From: Sandarakinorhabdus glacialis
GTDB lineage: Bacteria > Pseudomonadota > Alphaproteobacteria > Sphingomonadales > Sphingomonadaceae
Assembly (NCBI RefSeq): GCF_014643455.1
Contig: NZ_BMJM01000008.1
Location: 62,001 to 126,000 of the forward strand
Direction: 5' to 3'
Length of the DNA stretch: 64,000 nt
Shown one piece after another: positions 40,145-48,475 of the stretch (position 1 is the first letter of the stretch; each line of letters starts with the position of its first letter). A program made the translations under genes and the position numbers. The notes beneath the pieces were generated by a model. It was not told where the DNA came from, ran no database searches, and saw only the letters and a list, made by a program, of their open reading frames with translations.

Positions 40145-41602
40145 GTGGAAGATTCCGGCCCAATCCTCCTCGCCTTCTGGCACATTTCGCTGCGCGAACT
40201 CCTGTTCGTCATCGCCCTCGGCGTCACTTTGTCCGGACTCGACGACCTGTTCATCGACGCCGTCTATTTCACCCGCACCCTCTGGCGCCGCCTGACGATC
40301 TACACCCGCCACGACCGCGCCAGCGCCGAATCGCTGCGCCGCTTCGATCCCGGCCCGATCGCCATCTTCATCCCGGCCTGGGACGAGGCCGCCGTCATCG
40401 GCGCCATGCTGCGCTTTTCGCTCACCCACCTCGACTACGACCGCTACCGCATCTTCGTCGGGCTCTATCCCAACGACCCCGAGGGCCGCGCCGCGGTCGC
40501 GGCGGTGGGCGATCACCGCGTCCAGGCCGTGCTCTGCCGCCGCCCTGGCCCGACGACAAAGGCCGATTGTCTCAACCGCCTCTGGCACGCCATGCTCGCC
40601 CGCGAGGCACTGGTCGGCGAACGCTACAAGGCCGTCGTCCTCCACGACGCCGAAGACGTCATCCACCCGCAGGAGCTGTGGATCTACGACGCCCTCATCC
40701 CGCGCCTCGCCATGGTGCAGCTGCCGGTGCTCCCCCTCCCCGATACCGGCTCGCGCTGGATCAGCGGGCATTACGCCGATGAATTCGCCGAAAACCACAC
40801 CAAGGACATGGTCGTCCGCGAGGCGCTCGGTGCCGCCGTGCCCTCCGCCGGCGTCGCCTGTGCCATCGATCGCGCCGCCCTCGGCATGATCGCCGATCGC
40901 GCCGGCGCCGATGCCGCCAGCCACGACAGCACCGGTTACGACAGGCCCGGCCCCTTCAACGCCGCCAGCCTGACCGAGGATTACGAGCTCGGCTACCGCA
41001 TCAAGGCGCTCGGCGGCCGCGGCGCCCTCGTCCGCCTGCGCAGCGGCGACGAACCCGTCGTCGTCGCCACCCGCGAGCATTTCCCGGATAATTTCGACGC
41101 CGCGCTGCGCCAGAAATCGCGCTGGCTGGTTGGCATCGCGCTGTCGGGCTGGGATCGCATCGGCTGGCCCGGCGGTCTCGCCGACCGTTACCTGCTGCTC
41201 CGCGATCGCAAGTCACTGCTCGCCGCGTTGCTGACCCTGCTCGCCTATCTCGCCGCCGTCATGGTCCTGATCGATATCTGGCTTCGCCAGGCTTATCCGA
41301 TGGCCGCCGCGCTGCCGCCGCTTGCCGGTCGCCTCGTCACCGCGATGCTCTGGTTCAACGCCGCGCTGCTGGCGTGGCGCCTGCTCATGCGCGCCGCCTT
41401 CACCGCGCACGCCTATGGCCCGATCGAGGGCATCCGCGCCATCCCGCGTGCGCTGACCAGCAACGTCATCAACGCTGCCGCCGCCTGGTCCGCCGCCCGT
41501 CGCTATCATGCGATCGTCCGCGGCAACCGTGCCCAGACCTGGGACAAGACCGAGCACCGCTTTCCGCCCTATGACCCGCGGACCCCACCAACGTCGCAAT
41601 GA
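40145..41602 (+). CDS. NfrB-like membrane glycosyltransferase (GT2)
   Basis: The 485-residue inner-membrane protein resembles the glycosyltransferase part of NfrB (phage N4 adsorption protein B). One N-terminal membrane segment (LLFVIALGVTLSGLDDLFIDAVYF) precedes a GT2 domain with IAIFIPAWDEAAVIGAML near residue 75, LHDAEDVIHPQELWI near 175 (the metal-binding acidic motif), LTEDYELGYRI near 280, and QKSRWLVGIALSGW near 325. Four or so membrane segments follow. The MshEN-type C-terminal domain of long NfrB proteins is absent. The last four bases (ATGA) overlap the start of the next gene, so the two products are translationally coupled. Its likely role is synthesis of a surface glycan. Confidence 0.83.
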   Translation: MEDSGPILLAFWHISLRELLFVIALGVTLSGLDDLFIDAVYFTRTLWRRLTIYTRHDRASAESLRRFDPGPIAIFIPAWDEAAVIGAMLRFSLTHLDYDRYRIFVGLYPNDPEGRAAVAAVGDHRVQAVLCRRPGPTTKADCLNRLWHAMLAREALVGERYKAVVLHDAEDVIHPQELWIYDALIPRLAMVQLPVLPLPDTGSRWISGHYADEFAENHTKDMVVREALGAAVPSAGVACAIDRAALGMIADRAGADAASHDSTGYDRPGPFNAASLTEDYELGYRIKALGGRGALVRLRSGDEPVVVATREHFPDNFDAALRQKSRWLVGIALSGWDRIGWPGGLADRYLLLRDRKSLLAALLTLLAYLAAVMVLIDIWLRQAYPMAAALPPLAGRLVTAMLWFNAALLAWRLLMRAAFTAHAYGPIEGIRAIPRALTSNVINAAAAWSAARRYHAIVRGNRAQTWDKTEHRFPPYDPRTPPTSQ

Positions 41603-42761
41603 CCAGCCCGTCGCCCGCCACCGCCGTCATCATCACCGGACGCCCGCTGCGTGCCCTGGCGCTGCTCGGCCTCGCCCTCGGCGTCGGCCTGATGCTCCGC
41701 CTGCCGATCCTGCAACGCGACCTCGCCGCCATCAGCGCCCGCCTCGGCGCTGCCGGCGACGTGATCTTCCGCCCGATCCTCGCACCCTTCACCGCCGAAA
41801 TCACCGCCCCGATCATCCTCGCCGGCACCGTCGCCATCCTCATCCCCGCCCGCATACCGGCAACAATCCACCCAACGCCGGTCCCCGGGGCAAAACCGCC
41901 CCGCCAAAGCCCGGAACCTGCTCCCGGCGCGATCGAAAACCACCCGGAAATCCCCCAGATCGCCACCCGAGCCGCCGATCCGGTCACTGATCCCGACTAC
42001 GCCGCCCAGGCCTTGCCAGCCTCGCCGCCGGCGACCGCCGCGCCGCCGTCCGCCTTTTCGACCAGGCTCTCGCCAGCAACGACCCGCGCCGCCCGCAATG
42101 GCAACGACAGCGCGATCGCCTGACCCGGCAATGGTCGGGCCAGGCCTATGCCTTGGTCCGCCAGGCCGGTATCCCGCCCGGCCCCAGCGCCAGCCCGATC
42201 CTCGGCGGCAGCCAGGTCGGTGCCAATCTCGGCTGGACCCCCGATCCGCTCGCCCGCCGCCCGTTCGCCGTCATCGCCCGGCTCAACGCCGCGCTCACCC
42301 CCGGCCTCGCCATCGACACCGCCACCACCCAGGCCGCGCTCGGCGTCCGCTGGACCCCGGCCGCCAATATTTCCCTTTCCGCCAAACGGCTTGTCGCCAT
42401 CGGCAGCACCGCGCTCGATCGCTTCAGCCTGCGCGCCGCCGCGGGTCTCGCCGGCCGCCGCGGCCGCGCCGAATGGACCGGCTATAGCGAAGCGACGATC
42501 CTCGACAACGGCGACGTCTTCGCCGGGGCACAAGCCCGCGCCGGGCTGAACGTCACCCGCGGCCGCATCGCGGTCTCCCCTGGCGCCGGCGCCTGGGCCA
42601 GCGTCCAGAACGACACCCGCACCATCCACCGCCTCGACATCGGCCCCAGCCTCACCGCCCGCACCGCCAATCTCGAACTCACCGCCGACTACCGCTTCCG
42701 CATATCCGGCAACGCCGCCCCCGACAGCGGCCCGACGCTAACAATTTCAACCGCCTTCTAA
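41599..42761 (+). pseudogene. NfrA C-terminal-like outer-membrane protein gene, split by an apparent single-base frameshift
   Basis: From ATG 41599 the frame reads a signal-anchor-like helix (LRALALLGLALGVGLML), a Pro-rich linker and DPDYAAQ, then degenerates and stops at 42121-42123. The next forward frame opens at 41991 and, from about 42009, reads LASLAAGDRRAAVRLFDQAL, then WSGQAYALVRQAG and a 200-residue beta-rich domain to the stop at 42759-42761. SPILGGSQVGANLGW and the terminal strands are typical of the NfrA_C domain. One extra base near 42008 (for example CAG-GGC-CTT instead of CAGGCCTT) restores a continuous protein of about 387 residues. Either the gene is broken or the assembly misses one G. 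Without the repair, the downstream part has only a TTG start (42153). Confidence 0.72.
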
Positions 42762-42764
42762 CCT

Positions 42765-42830
42765 TGTCCTCCCCCTAGAGGGGGGGAGGCGAGAGACGCG
42801 TCTTCGCGGCCCGGGTGGGGGTGTCCCCCT
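42765..42830. repeat. Dispersed repeat, family C
   Basis: Nearly identical to the copy at 38411-38480, with the same inner GAGACGCGTCTTCGCGGCCC. It separates the convergent NfrA_C-like gene and the MerR gene. Confidence 0.82.
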
Positions 42831-42846
42831 ACGACGTCAAAGCCCC

Positions 42847-43545
42847 TCAACTATTATCGTTCGCCACCCGCCGCCGCTCGCCCAGCTTGCGCAGCAACGC
42901 CCGCGTCCGCAGCTGCGACAACAGGTCATTGACCACCGACACCCCGCGTTCCGCCATGTCGAGCGCCCGCGCCTCACCCACTTGCCCGGCGGTCCGCTCG
43001 AAAAACAGCCGCATCTCCTGGTTGGTCACCCATTCGATGAAATCGAGGTACATCCGCATCTGCTCGCCGACAAAGCCCAGCTCCCCGGTAAACCCTATTT
43101 CGCCCAACTCCTTGACACACCGCGCGATTGCCACGTCGCGTGCCGTCACCATGCCGTCCCCATCGACCGAAATCATGCCGATCGCCGACAGATGCGCCAC
43201 CGCGTCGGACCCCTTGCCGAGCAATTCCGCCAGCGTCTCCACCGGCACCCGCGCCGCCCCGTCCCCCAGCCGCGCCGCCAGCATCGAATCGAGCATCGGA
43301 AACACCTCCGGCGCCAACCAGCGCTCGCCATCCTCGGCCTCAAGCAACGACCGGATCACCGCCAGCGGCAGGAAACGTTCCTCCTGCAACCGCTTGATGG
43401 CACGCAGCCGGCTGACATGGTCGTCGCTATAGAATGCCGAATTCCGGCTCACCCGGTCGGGTTCGGGCAACAGCCCTTCGCGAATATAGTATCGGATGGT
43501 CTCCCGCCCGACGCCACTCGCCTTTTCAAGTTCGCGCATCCGCAT
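42847..43545 (-). CDS. MerR family transcriptional regulator
   Basis: The N-terminal winged helix (residues 1-70) is a classic MerR DNA-binding domain: MRMRELEKASGVGRETIRYY then REGLLPEP, NSAFYSDDHVSRLRAIKRLQ, and an Arg/Leu-rich third helix. The rest (232 residues in all) has no conserved Cys and no known ligand motif; it carries a helical effector region with LAELLGKGSDAVAHLSAIG, which may be a second HTH-like unit. MerR proteins usually bind an elongated -35/-10 spacer. The upstream region 43546-43664 lies between this gene and the divergent DNA ligase gene, so the ligase promoter is a plausible target (inference). Confidence 0.87.
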   Translation of the reverse strand: MRMRELEKASGVGRETIRYYIREGLLPEPDRVSRNSAFYSDDHVSRLRAIKRLQEERFLPLAVIRSLLEAEDGERWLAPEVFPMLDSMLAARLGDGAARVPVETLAELLGKGSDAVAHLSAIGMISVDGDGMVTARDVAIARCVKELGEIGFTGELGFVGEQMRMYLDFIEWVTNQEMRLFFERTAGQVGEARALDMAERGVSVVNDLLSQLRTRALLRKLGERRRVANDNS

Positions 43546-43664
43546 TGCCGGCCTCAGCCCCCTGGTTCCGGTTGATCCGCAACTCTAGCAGAACGCCCGG
43601 AGTATGAACATGTTGGCGCCAGTTGCGCTCCCGCCACGAACGGCAATATCATCGGATCAACCCA

Positions 43665-45236
43665 ATGTTCGCTTTTGCCGCCCTGCTCGACGCCCTGCTC
43701 TACACGACGTCGCGCAATGCCAAGCTGCAGCTGATCGGCGACTATCTCCGCACCGCACCCGACCCCGATCGCGGCTGGGCCCTCGCCGCGCTCACCGGCG
43801 GCCTCGATCTCAAATCGGTCCAGCCCAAGCTCATCCGCGAGCTCATCGCCGCCCGCACCGACCCCATCCTCTTCGAAATGAGCCACGACTTCGTCGGCGA
43901 CCTCGCCGAGACCGTCTCCCTCCTCTGGCCCGATGTCCCTGGCATAAAACCCCCCACCCCCAGCCTCGACGAAATCGTCCAGCAACTCACCGCCCTCTCG
44001 CGCGCTGAAGCCCCCGCCGTCGTCGCCGCCCTCATGGATCGCCTCGACCCGCAAGGCCGCTACGCCCTGCTCAAGCTCGCCACCGGCTCACTGCGCATCG
44101 GCGTCTCCGCCCGCCTCGCCAAGACCGCCCTCGCCAACGCCTTTTCGATCGACGTCGAAGGTGTCGAGGAAGTCTGGCACGGCCTCGTCCCGCCCTACAC
44201 GCTGCTGTTCGACTGGGCCGAGGGCCGCACCGCCCAACCCACCGCCGGCGACGTCCCCGTCTTCCGCCCCTTCATGCTCGCCCACCCGCTCGAAGAAACC
44301 ATCCTCGACCTCGCCGAATACGTCGCCGAGTGGAAATGGGACGGCATCCGCGTCCAGTTGGTCCATGTAGCCGGCGATACCCGCCTCTACAGCCGCACCG
44401 GCGACGACATCACCGCCAGCTTCCCCGACGTCGCCATCGCCTTCAACACCCACGCCACCCTCGACGGCGAACTCCTCGTCCGCGGCGACGTGCAAAAGGG
44501 CGAAGCGGCCAGCTTCAACGCTCTTCAGCAACGGCTTGGAAGAAAAGCGCCGCCCGCAAAAACCCTCGCCGAATACCCCGCTTTCGTCCGCGTCTACGAC
44601 GCCCTCTCCATCACCGGCGAAGACCTGCGCGCCCTCCCCTGGACCGAGCGCCGCGCCCGCCTCGAAGCCCTGATGCCCCACCTCGACGCCAGCCGCTTCG
44701 ACATCTCCGCCATCGTCGACGCCGAAGATTTTCCCGCGCTGCTAGCGATCCGCGACGGCGCCCGCGACGCCGCCATCGAAGGCCTGATGCTCAAGCGCCG
44801 CGACAGCCCCTATGTCGCCGGCCGCCGGACCGGCCTCTGGTACAAATGGAAACGCCAGGCCCTCACCTGCGACTGCGTGATGATGTACGCCCAGCGCGGC
44901 CACGGAAAGCGATCGAGCTTCTACAGCGACTACACCTTCGGCTGCTGGAGCCCGGAAGGCGATCTCCTGCCCGTCGGCAAGGCCTATTCCGGCTTCACCG
45001 ACGTCGAGCTCGCCTTCCTCGACAAATGGGTCCGCAGTCACACCACCGGCCGCTTCGGCCCGGTCCGCGAAGTCGAAAAATCGCTCGTCCTCGAAGTCGC
45101 CTTCGACTCGATCCACGCCAGCAAGCGCCACAAATCCGGCCTCGCCATGCGCTTCCCCCGCATCAGCCGCATCCGCACCGATAAACCCGCCCACGAAGCC
45201 GATCTGGTCGAAACCCTGCTAAAAATGGCCACCTGA
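43665..45236 (+). CDS. ATP-dependent DNA ligase
   Basis: This ATP-type DNA ligase of 523 residues belongs to the alphaproteobacterial family often annotated as cisplatin-damage-response ligase. The N-terminal helical domain (MFAFAALLDALLYTTSRNAK) precedes the nucleotidyltransferase domain, where motif I is AEWKWDGIRVQLV with the adenylated Lys near residue 223. Motif III (RVYDALSITGEDL), motif IV (EGLMLKRRDSPYVAG) and motif V (WYKWKRQAL) follow in order. The C-terminal OB domain ends RFPRISRIRTDKPAHEAD. In related genomes it is paired with a metallo-beta-lactamase-fold exonuclease gene; none is adjacent here. The start is ATG 43665. Confidence 0.9.
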   Translation: MFAFAALLDALLYTTSRNAKLQLIGDYLRTAPDPDRGWALAALTGGLDLKSVQPKLIRELIAARTDPILFEMSHDFVGDLAETVSLLWPDVPGIKPPTPSLDEIVQQLTALSRAEAPAVVAALMDRLDPQGRYALLKLATGSLRIGVSARLAKTALANAFSIDVEGVEEVWHGLVPPYTLLFDWAEGRTAQPTAGDVPVFRPFMLAHPLEETILDLAEYVAEWKWDGIRVQLVHVAGDTRLYSRTGDDITASFPDVAIAFNTHATLDGELLVRGDVQKGEAASFNALQQRLGRKAPPAKTLAEYPAFVRVYDALSITGEDLRALPWTERRARLEALMPHLDASRFDISAIVDAEDFPALLAIRDGARDAAIEGLMLKRRDSPYVAGRRTGLWYKWKRQALTCDCVMMYAQRGHGKRSSFYSDYTFGCWSPEGDLLPVGKAYSGFTDVELAFLDKWVRSHTTGRFGPVREVEKSLVLEVAFDSIHASKRHKSGLAMRFPRISRIRTDKPAHEADLVETLLKMAT

Positions 45237-45240
45237 CCCT

Positions 45241-45300
45241 AACTCCCCCCCCCCTGCGGGGAGGGCGACTCGGCGTCAGCCGAGCGGGGTGGGGGTTCCA
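45241..45300. repeat. Dispersed repeat, family D
   Basis: CCCCCTGCGGGGAGGGCGAC then TCGGCGTCAGCCGAGCGGGG and TGGGGGTTCC. It separates the convergent ligase and RluA-type genes. The copies at 50160, 57064 and 59251 share the GCGGGGAGGGCGACTCG core. Confidence 0.8.
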
Positions 45301-45315
45301 CTCCCGCCGGAAACC

Positions 45316-46371
45316 CTAACTCCCCCGAGACCGCCGCTCCCCCCGCCGATTCCCACTCGTCGCCGAAGACAGTCGCCGAGATTTAGGCTTTGGCGGTGGC
45401 GGCAAAATCACCAACGGCAGCCCCAATTCCGGATCGAACCCCAACAACCCGAACGACTCCGAGATATGCAGCGGCAGCTCCGCCGTAATATCGATCTTCC
45501 CCGAATCCGGCGCATCGATCACCAGCCGCCGCGCATGCAAATGCAGCTTGCGGCTCACCCCGCCGGTCAAGAACGCTTCCTTGCCGCCATATTTCGCATC
45601 GCCGACGATCGGATTGCCGATCGCCGCCGCATGGACGCGGATCTGGTGCGTCCGCCCGGTCAGCGGCGAAAACTCGACCCACGCCGCGCGCCCCGCCGCC
45701 CGCTCGATCACGCGATAGCGCGTCTTGGCCTTCAATCCGCCTTCGGGGTCGACATGCATCTTCTCGCCGCCGCTGCCCGGCTGCTTCGACAGCGCCGCAT
45801 CGATCTCGCCGGCCTGGACATTGGGCACGCCGATGGTCAGTGCCCAATAGGTCTTCTTGGCGTCCCGCGACGCAAAGCTCTTCGAGAAAAACGCCGCCGC
45901 CCGCGCCGTCCGCGCCAAAAGCAACACCCCCGACGTATCCTTGTCGAGGCGATGCACCAGCTTGGGCCGCGTCGTCATCTCGCCGCACAGCGCATCGAGC
46001 AACCCGTCGACGTGCGTCGTGATGCCGATGCCGCCCTGCGTCGCCAGCCCCGGCGGCTTGTTGATGACGATCGCGTGCTTGTCCTGGTAAATCACCAGGC
46101 TCTGGATATACCGAACCTGGTCATCGCTCAGCTGCGCCCGCTCGCGCACTTCCGGCCGTGGCCCCGCCGTTTCCGGCACATGCTCCGGCCAGGTGAGCGT
46201 CTGCCCCGCAGCGATCCGGTCGCCGGTCGCCGCCTTGGCGCCATCCAACCGCACCGCGCCAGTGCGGGCCCAGCGGGACACGATATTGAAGCTCGTCTCG
46301 GGCGCATGCCGCTGGAACCAGCGATCGAGCCGGATCCCGTCGTCGTCGTCTGCAATGATTGCTGTAGGCAT
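45316..46371 (-). CDS. RluA-family 23S rRNA pseudouridine synthase (RluC-like)
   Basis: It converts uridines to pseudouridine in 23S rRNA. The N-terminal S4-like RNA-binding domain (residues about 10-75) begins GIRLDRWFQRHAPETSFNIV. The catalytic motif HRLDKDTSGVLLLA lies near residue 140, with the active Asp in RLDKDT. Later conserved parts are KTYWALTIG, SPLTGRTHQIRVHAAAIG and IVGDAKYG. The domain arrangement fits RluC/RluD-type enzymes; the exact target is not certain. The C-terminus has an extra basic tail rich in Pro, Arg and Ser. It begins one base after the crcB stop, so the two are probably co-transcribed. Confidence 0.92.
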   Translation of the reverse strand: MPTAIIADDDDGIRLDRWFQRHAPETSFNIVSRWARTGAVRLDGAKAATGDRIAAGQTLTWPEHVPETAGPRPEVRERAQLSDDQVRYIQSLVIYQDKHAIVINKPPGLATQGGIGITTHVDGLLDALCGEMTTRPKLVHRLDKDTSGVLLLARTARAAAFFSKSFASRDAKKTYWALTIGVPNVQAGEIDAALSKQPGSGGEKMHVDPEGGLKAKTRYRVIERAAGRAAWVEFSPLTGRTHQIRVHAAAIGNPIVGDAKYGGKEAFLTGGVSRKLHLHARRLVIDAPDSGKIDITAELPLHISESFGLLGFDPELGLPLVILPPPPKPKSRRLSSATSGNRRGERRSRGS

Positions 46372-46372
46372 G

Positions 46373-46786
46373 TCAGATTCGCGCCAAATAAACGCCGGTC
46401 ATCAGCGCAAGCACGGAGCCCGCCACCGATGACACGGAATAGGCCGCCGCCAGGCCGATTTCACCGCGGTTGATCATGTTGAAGACTTCCAGGCTGAACG
46501 CCGAAAATGTTGTAAATCCGCCCATAACGCCGACGCCCAGCATCAGTCGAAACGATTCGCCAACGGCTGGGCCGCCAGCCTCGGATCGCGACAGCCACCC
46601 CGCCAGCAAGCCCATCGCAAAGCCGCCGACGATGTTGACTGTCCAGGTCCCGAACGGCAGCCCCGGCCCGAAACTGACCAGCGCCCAGCGTCCCACCAGG
46701 TAGCGCATCATCGATCCCAAAGCACCGCCAAGGGCAACGAGAATCAGCGGCGGAACGGACGAAAGCGCGGGCATTGCCGCGGCCAT
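46373..46786 (-). CDS. crcB: Fluoride ion channel CrcB/Fluc
   Basis: This is a 137-residue four-helix inner-membrane protein that exports fluoride as a dual-topology dimer. It has the GGALGSMMRYLVGRW segment (residues about 19-33), the NIVGGFAMGLLAGW segment with the conserved Asn, and the family signature GGFTTFSAFSLE near 90 with the conserved Phe residues. I looked for a fluoride riboswitch upstream and did not see one. The RluA-type gene follows after one base. Confidence 0.93.
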   Translation of the reverse strand: MAAAMPALSSVPPLILVALGGALGSMMRYLVGRWALVSFGPGLPFGTWTVNIVGGFAMGLLAGWLSRSEAGGPAVGESFRLMLGVGVMGGFTTFSAFSLEVFNMINRGEIGLAAAYSVSSVAGSVLALMTGVYLARI

Positions 46787-46854
46787 AGCGCAGGACAGCC
46801 AAAAGCGCCAATTCCTCCCCGCTCAGCAACGAGGAAGTGGCAGGTCGCTTCCTC

Positions 46855-46897
46855 CCTTCTTCACCCCTCCCTCTTCAGGGAGGGGTCGGGGGAGGGT
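46855..46897. repeat. Dispersed repeat, family G
   Basis: CTTCACCCCTCCCTCTTCAG followed by GGAGGGGTCGGGGGAGGGTCA lies between crcB and the RNase H-like gene. It matches the pair at 32163-32255. Confidence 0.7.
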
Positions 46898-46930
46898 CAC
46901 TTCCTTCTCCCAAACCGCCAGTCCCCCCAC

Positions 46931-47743
46931 CTACACGATCCCAAACGTCCACCCCTCGCTCTCGCGCACCGCCTCCAGCCCCGCCGGCGCCCACCACTTC
47001 GCCTCCCCGGCAATCGCCCGCAGCCCCGCCGCGCTCACGATCGCATCGCCGACATGGTCCGGAAAAACCCCCGGAAACCCCTCCGCCATCGCAGCCGACC
47101 CAAAATGCGCCAGCGCAACATCCAGCGCCGCCTTGTCCCGCAATTTCCCCCGAAACCCCGCCATCCGGGCAAACGCCTGCGCATAAATCTCGACGATCAC
47201 CGGGCCATGATCGGGCACCGCATCGAACGGCCACACCGCCCACCCCAGCCGGTGCAGCAACCGCATCGCCGACAGCGTCGCCTTGCCGACCTGCGACGCC
47301 CCCAGCAGGACAAAGTTCGACGTCGGCGTCCCCAATCGCGACACCGCATAAACCCGCTCGGTCTCGCGGAAATGCGCCTTCAGGTGCCGCGGCCCATCGG
47401 CAGCGCCCATCCAGAACAGCTCCCGCCGCGCCGCCACAAACGCATGCCCGCCAAGATCGACGTCCGCCGACGAAACCCTGTCCACCTCCGCCCACAATTC
47501 CCGCGCCGGCCCCGAAACCCCCGCCACCGCCGCAAACCCGAACCCCGCATCCATCCCGACGAGCACATCGCCGGAAAGCCCGCCCAGCCACTCGAGCACC
47601 TCCATCCGCGACCAGGTCCCGCCCGCCGGTAACACCAGCCGCGGCGCATCATCCCCAATCTCGCAGATCGCCACTTGCACCGAAGGATGCCGAACCCCGA
47701 TCGCCCCCGACCAATCGATCCCGACGAACTGGTCGAATCTCAT
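46931..47743 (-). CDS. RNase H-like (DUF429-type) hypothetical protein
   Basis: The 270-residue protein starts MRFDQFVGIDWSGA, an acidic first strand of the type found in RNase H-like predicted nucleases (DUF429). A second acidic strand, VLVGMDAGFGFA near residue 65, and a late Asp in PDHVGDAIVSAAGLRAI near 235 fit the same fold's catalytic triad. The family assignment is by eye and only moderately sure. Its start overlaps the DUF5615 toxin stop by four bases (47740-47743), so it is translationally coupled to the toxin-antitoxin pair. The function is unknown. Confidence 0.78.
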   Translation of the reverse strand: MRFDQFVGIDWSGAIGVRHPSVQVAICEIGDDAPRLVLPAGGTWSRMEVLEWLGGLSGDVLVGMDAGFGFAAVAGVSGPARELWAEVDRVSSADVDLGGHAFVAARRELFWMGAADGPRHLKAHFRETERVYAVSRLGTPTSNFVLLGASQVGKATLSAMRLLHRLGWAVWPFDAVPDHGPVIVEIYAQAFARMAGFRGKLRDKAALDVALAHFGSAAMAEGFPGVFPDHVGDAIVSAAGLRAIAGEAKWWAPAGLEAVRESEGWTFGIV

Positions 47744-48069
47744 CGCACCTCGACGATTGGCTCGCCGGCCTCGAAAGCCACAACGATGTCCGGCAAGCGC
47801 GCGCAAACAGTTTCGATGACCCGGTTGCGACTGCAATTGCCGATGCGCAGCAGTAACACCGGCACCTCACCCCGGTTGTCCACCGACAGACGCAGGAAAT
47901 CGCTGTCCTTCGTGATAACGATGCACGTTTCCGCCCGCGCAAAATCCCAGATGGCGCGGTCCGGCGCATCGAGCGAGAGCACCTCGCCGACATGCCAGCT
48001 CCGATGCCCGAGGTCGCTCAACGTCCGCGCCAGCCGCGGCGGCAGATGCGTGTCGACGATGAACTTCAT
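47740..48069 (-). CDS. DUF5615 PIN-like toxin
   Basis: The 109-residue product MKFIVDTHLPPRLARTL... has the compact PIN-like fold of DUF5615 (Mut7-C-related): Asp in IVDTHLPPRL near residue 5, a central DAPDRAIWDFARAE, and VITKDSDFLRLSVDNRG near 70 with two further acidic residues, then PVLLLRIGNCS. Such proteins are predicted RNase toxins. It overlaps the DUF433 gene upstream by four bases (48066-48069), the usual antitoxin-first order. The start is ATG 48069. Confidence 0.88.
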   Translation of the reverse strand: MKFIVDTHLPPRLARTLSDLGHRSWHVGEVLSLDAPDRAIWDFARAETCIVITKDSDFLRLSVDNRGEVPVLLLRIGNCSRNRVIETVCARLPDIVVAFEAGEPIVEVR

Positions 48070-48299
48070 TCGGCGGCGGCGAGCACCGGAAAGTCGGAAT
48101 GATCGGCAGCGAACGCCAGGCACGCCATGATATCGGCGCGCGTGATGAACGGAAACTCGCCGAGCAGGTCATCGACCGAATCGCCGCCCGCCATATATTC
48201 GAGCACATCGCGCACCCGCATCCGGGTGCCGCGAATGCACGGCTTGCCGCCGCAGACATCGCTGCGCGAGACGATATGCTCAAGATAGGCCACGCTCAT
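48066..48299 (-). CDS. DUF433 antitoxin
   Basis: This 77-residue DUF433 protein carries the family core VSRSDVCGGKPCIRGTRMRV near residue 10, then VLEYMAGGDSVDDLLGEFP, a HTH-like segment, and ITRADIMACLAFAADH. DUF433 proteins are the antitoxin partners of DUF5615 toxins and are likely to bind their own promoter through the HTH. It is the first gene of a three-gene run, followed by the toxin and the RNase H-like gene with successive ATGA overlaps. Confidence 0.9.
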   Translation of the reverse strand: MSVAYLEHIVSRSDVCGGKPCIRGTRMRVRDVLEYMAGGDSVDDLLGEFPFITRADIMACLAFAADHSDFPVLAAAE

Positions 48300-48411
48300 G
48301 CCCGCAGCCTAACCGAACGTCCAGGCCTTGTCACTCGGCCCCGCCGGCCGACACTCCCTGCTGCGCCGCCCTCCACAGCACCTGCGGCCAGCTGCTCCCT
48401 CACCACCCAGC

Positions 48412-48450
48412 CTGTCATCCCGGGCTTGACCCAGGACCCAGTTGCTTCTC
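48412..48450. repeat. Dispersed palindrome, family A
   Basis: CTGTCATCCCGGGCTTGACCC then AGGACCCAGTTGCTTCTC. It lies in the 176-base gap between the rarA stop and the DUF433 start, which holds no other gene. Confidence 0.75.
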
Positions 48451-48475
48451 TGCAGGCACAACCCGAAAGCAGACG

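Noticed and set aside
42153-42761. A separate 202-residue gene starting at TTG 42153
   Set aside because: Coding character in the same frame continues upstream to about 42009 (WSGQAYALVRQAG and LFDQAL precede it), so this is the 3' part of the frameshifted gene, not an independent start.
46787-46870. Possible fluoride riboswitch upstream of crcB
   Set aside because: I read the minus strand for the conserved crcB-motif core and did not find it.
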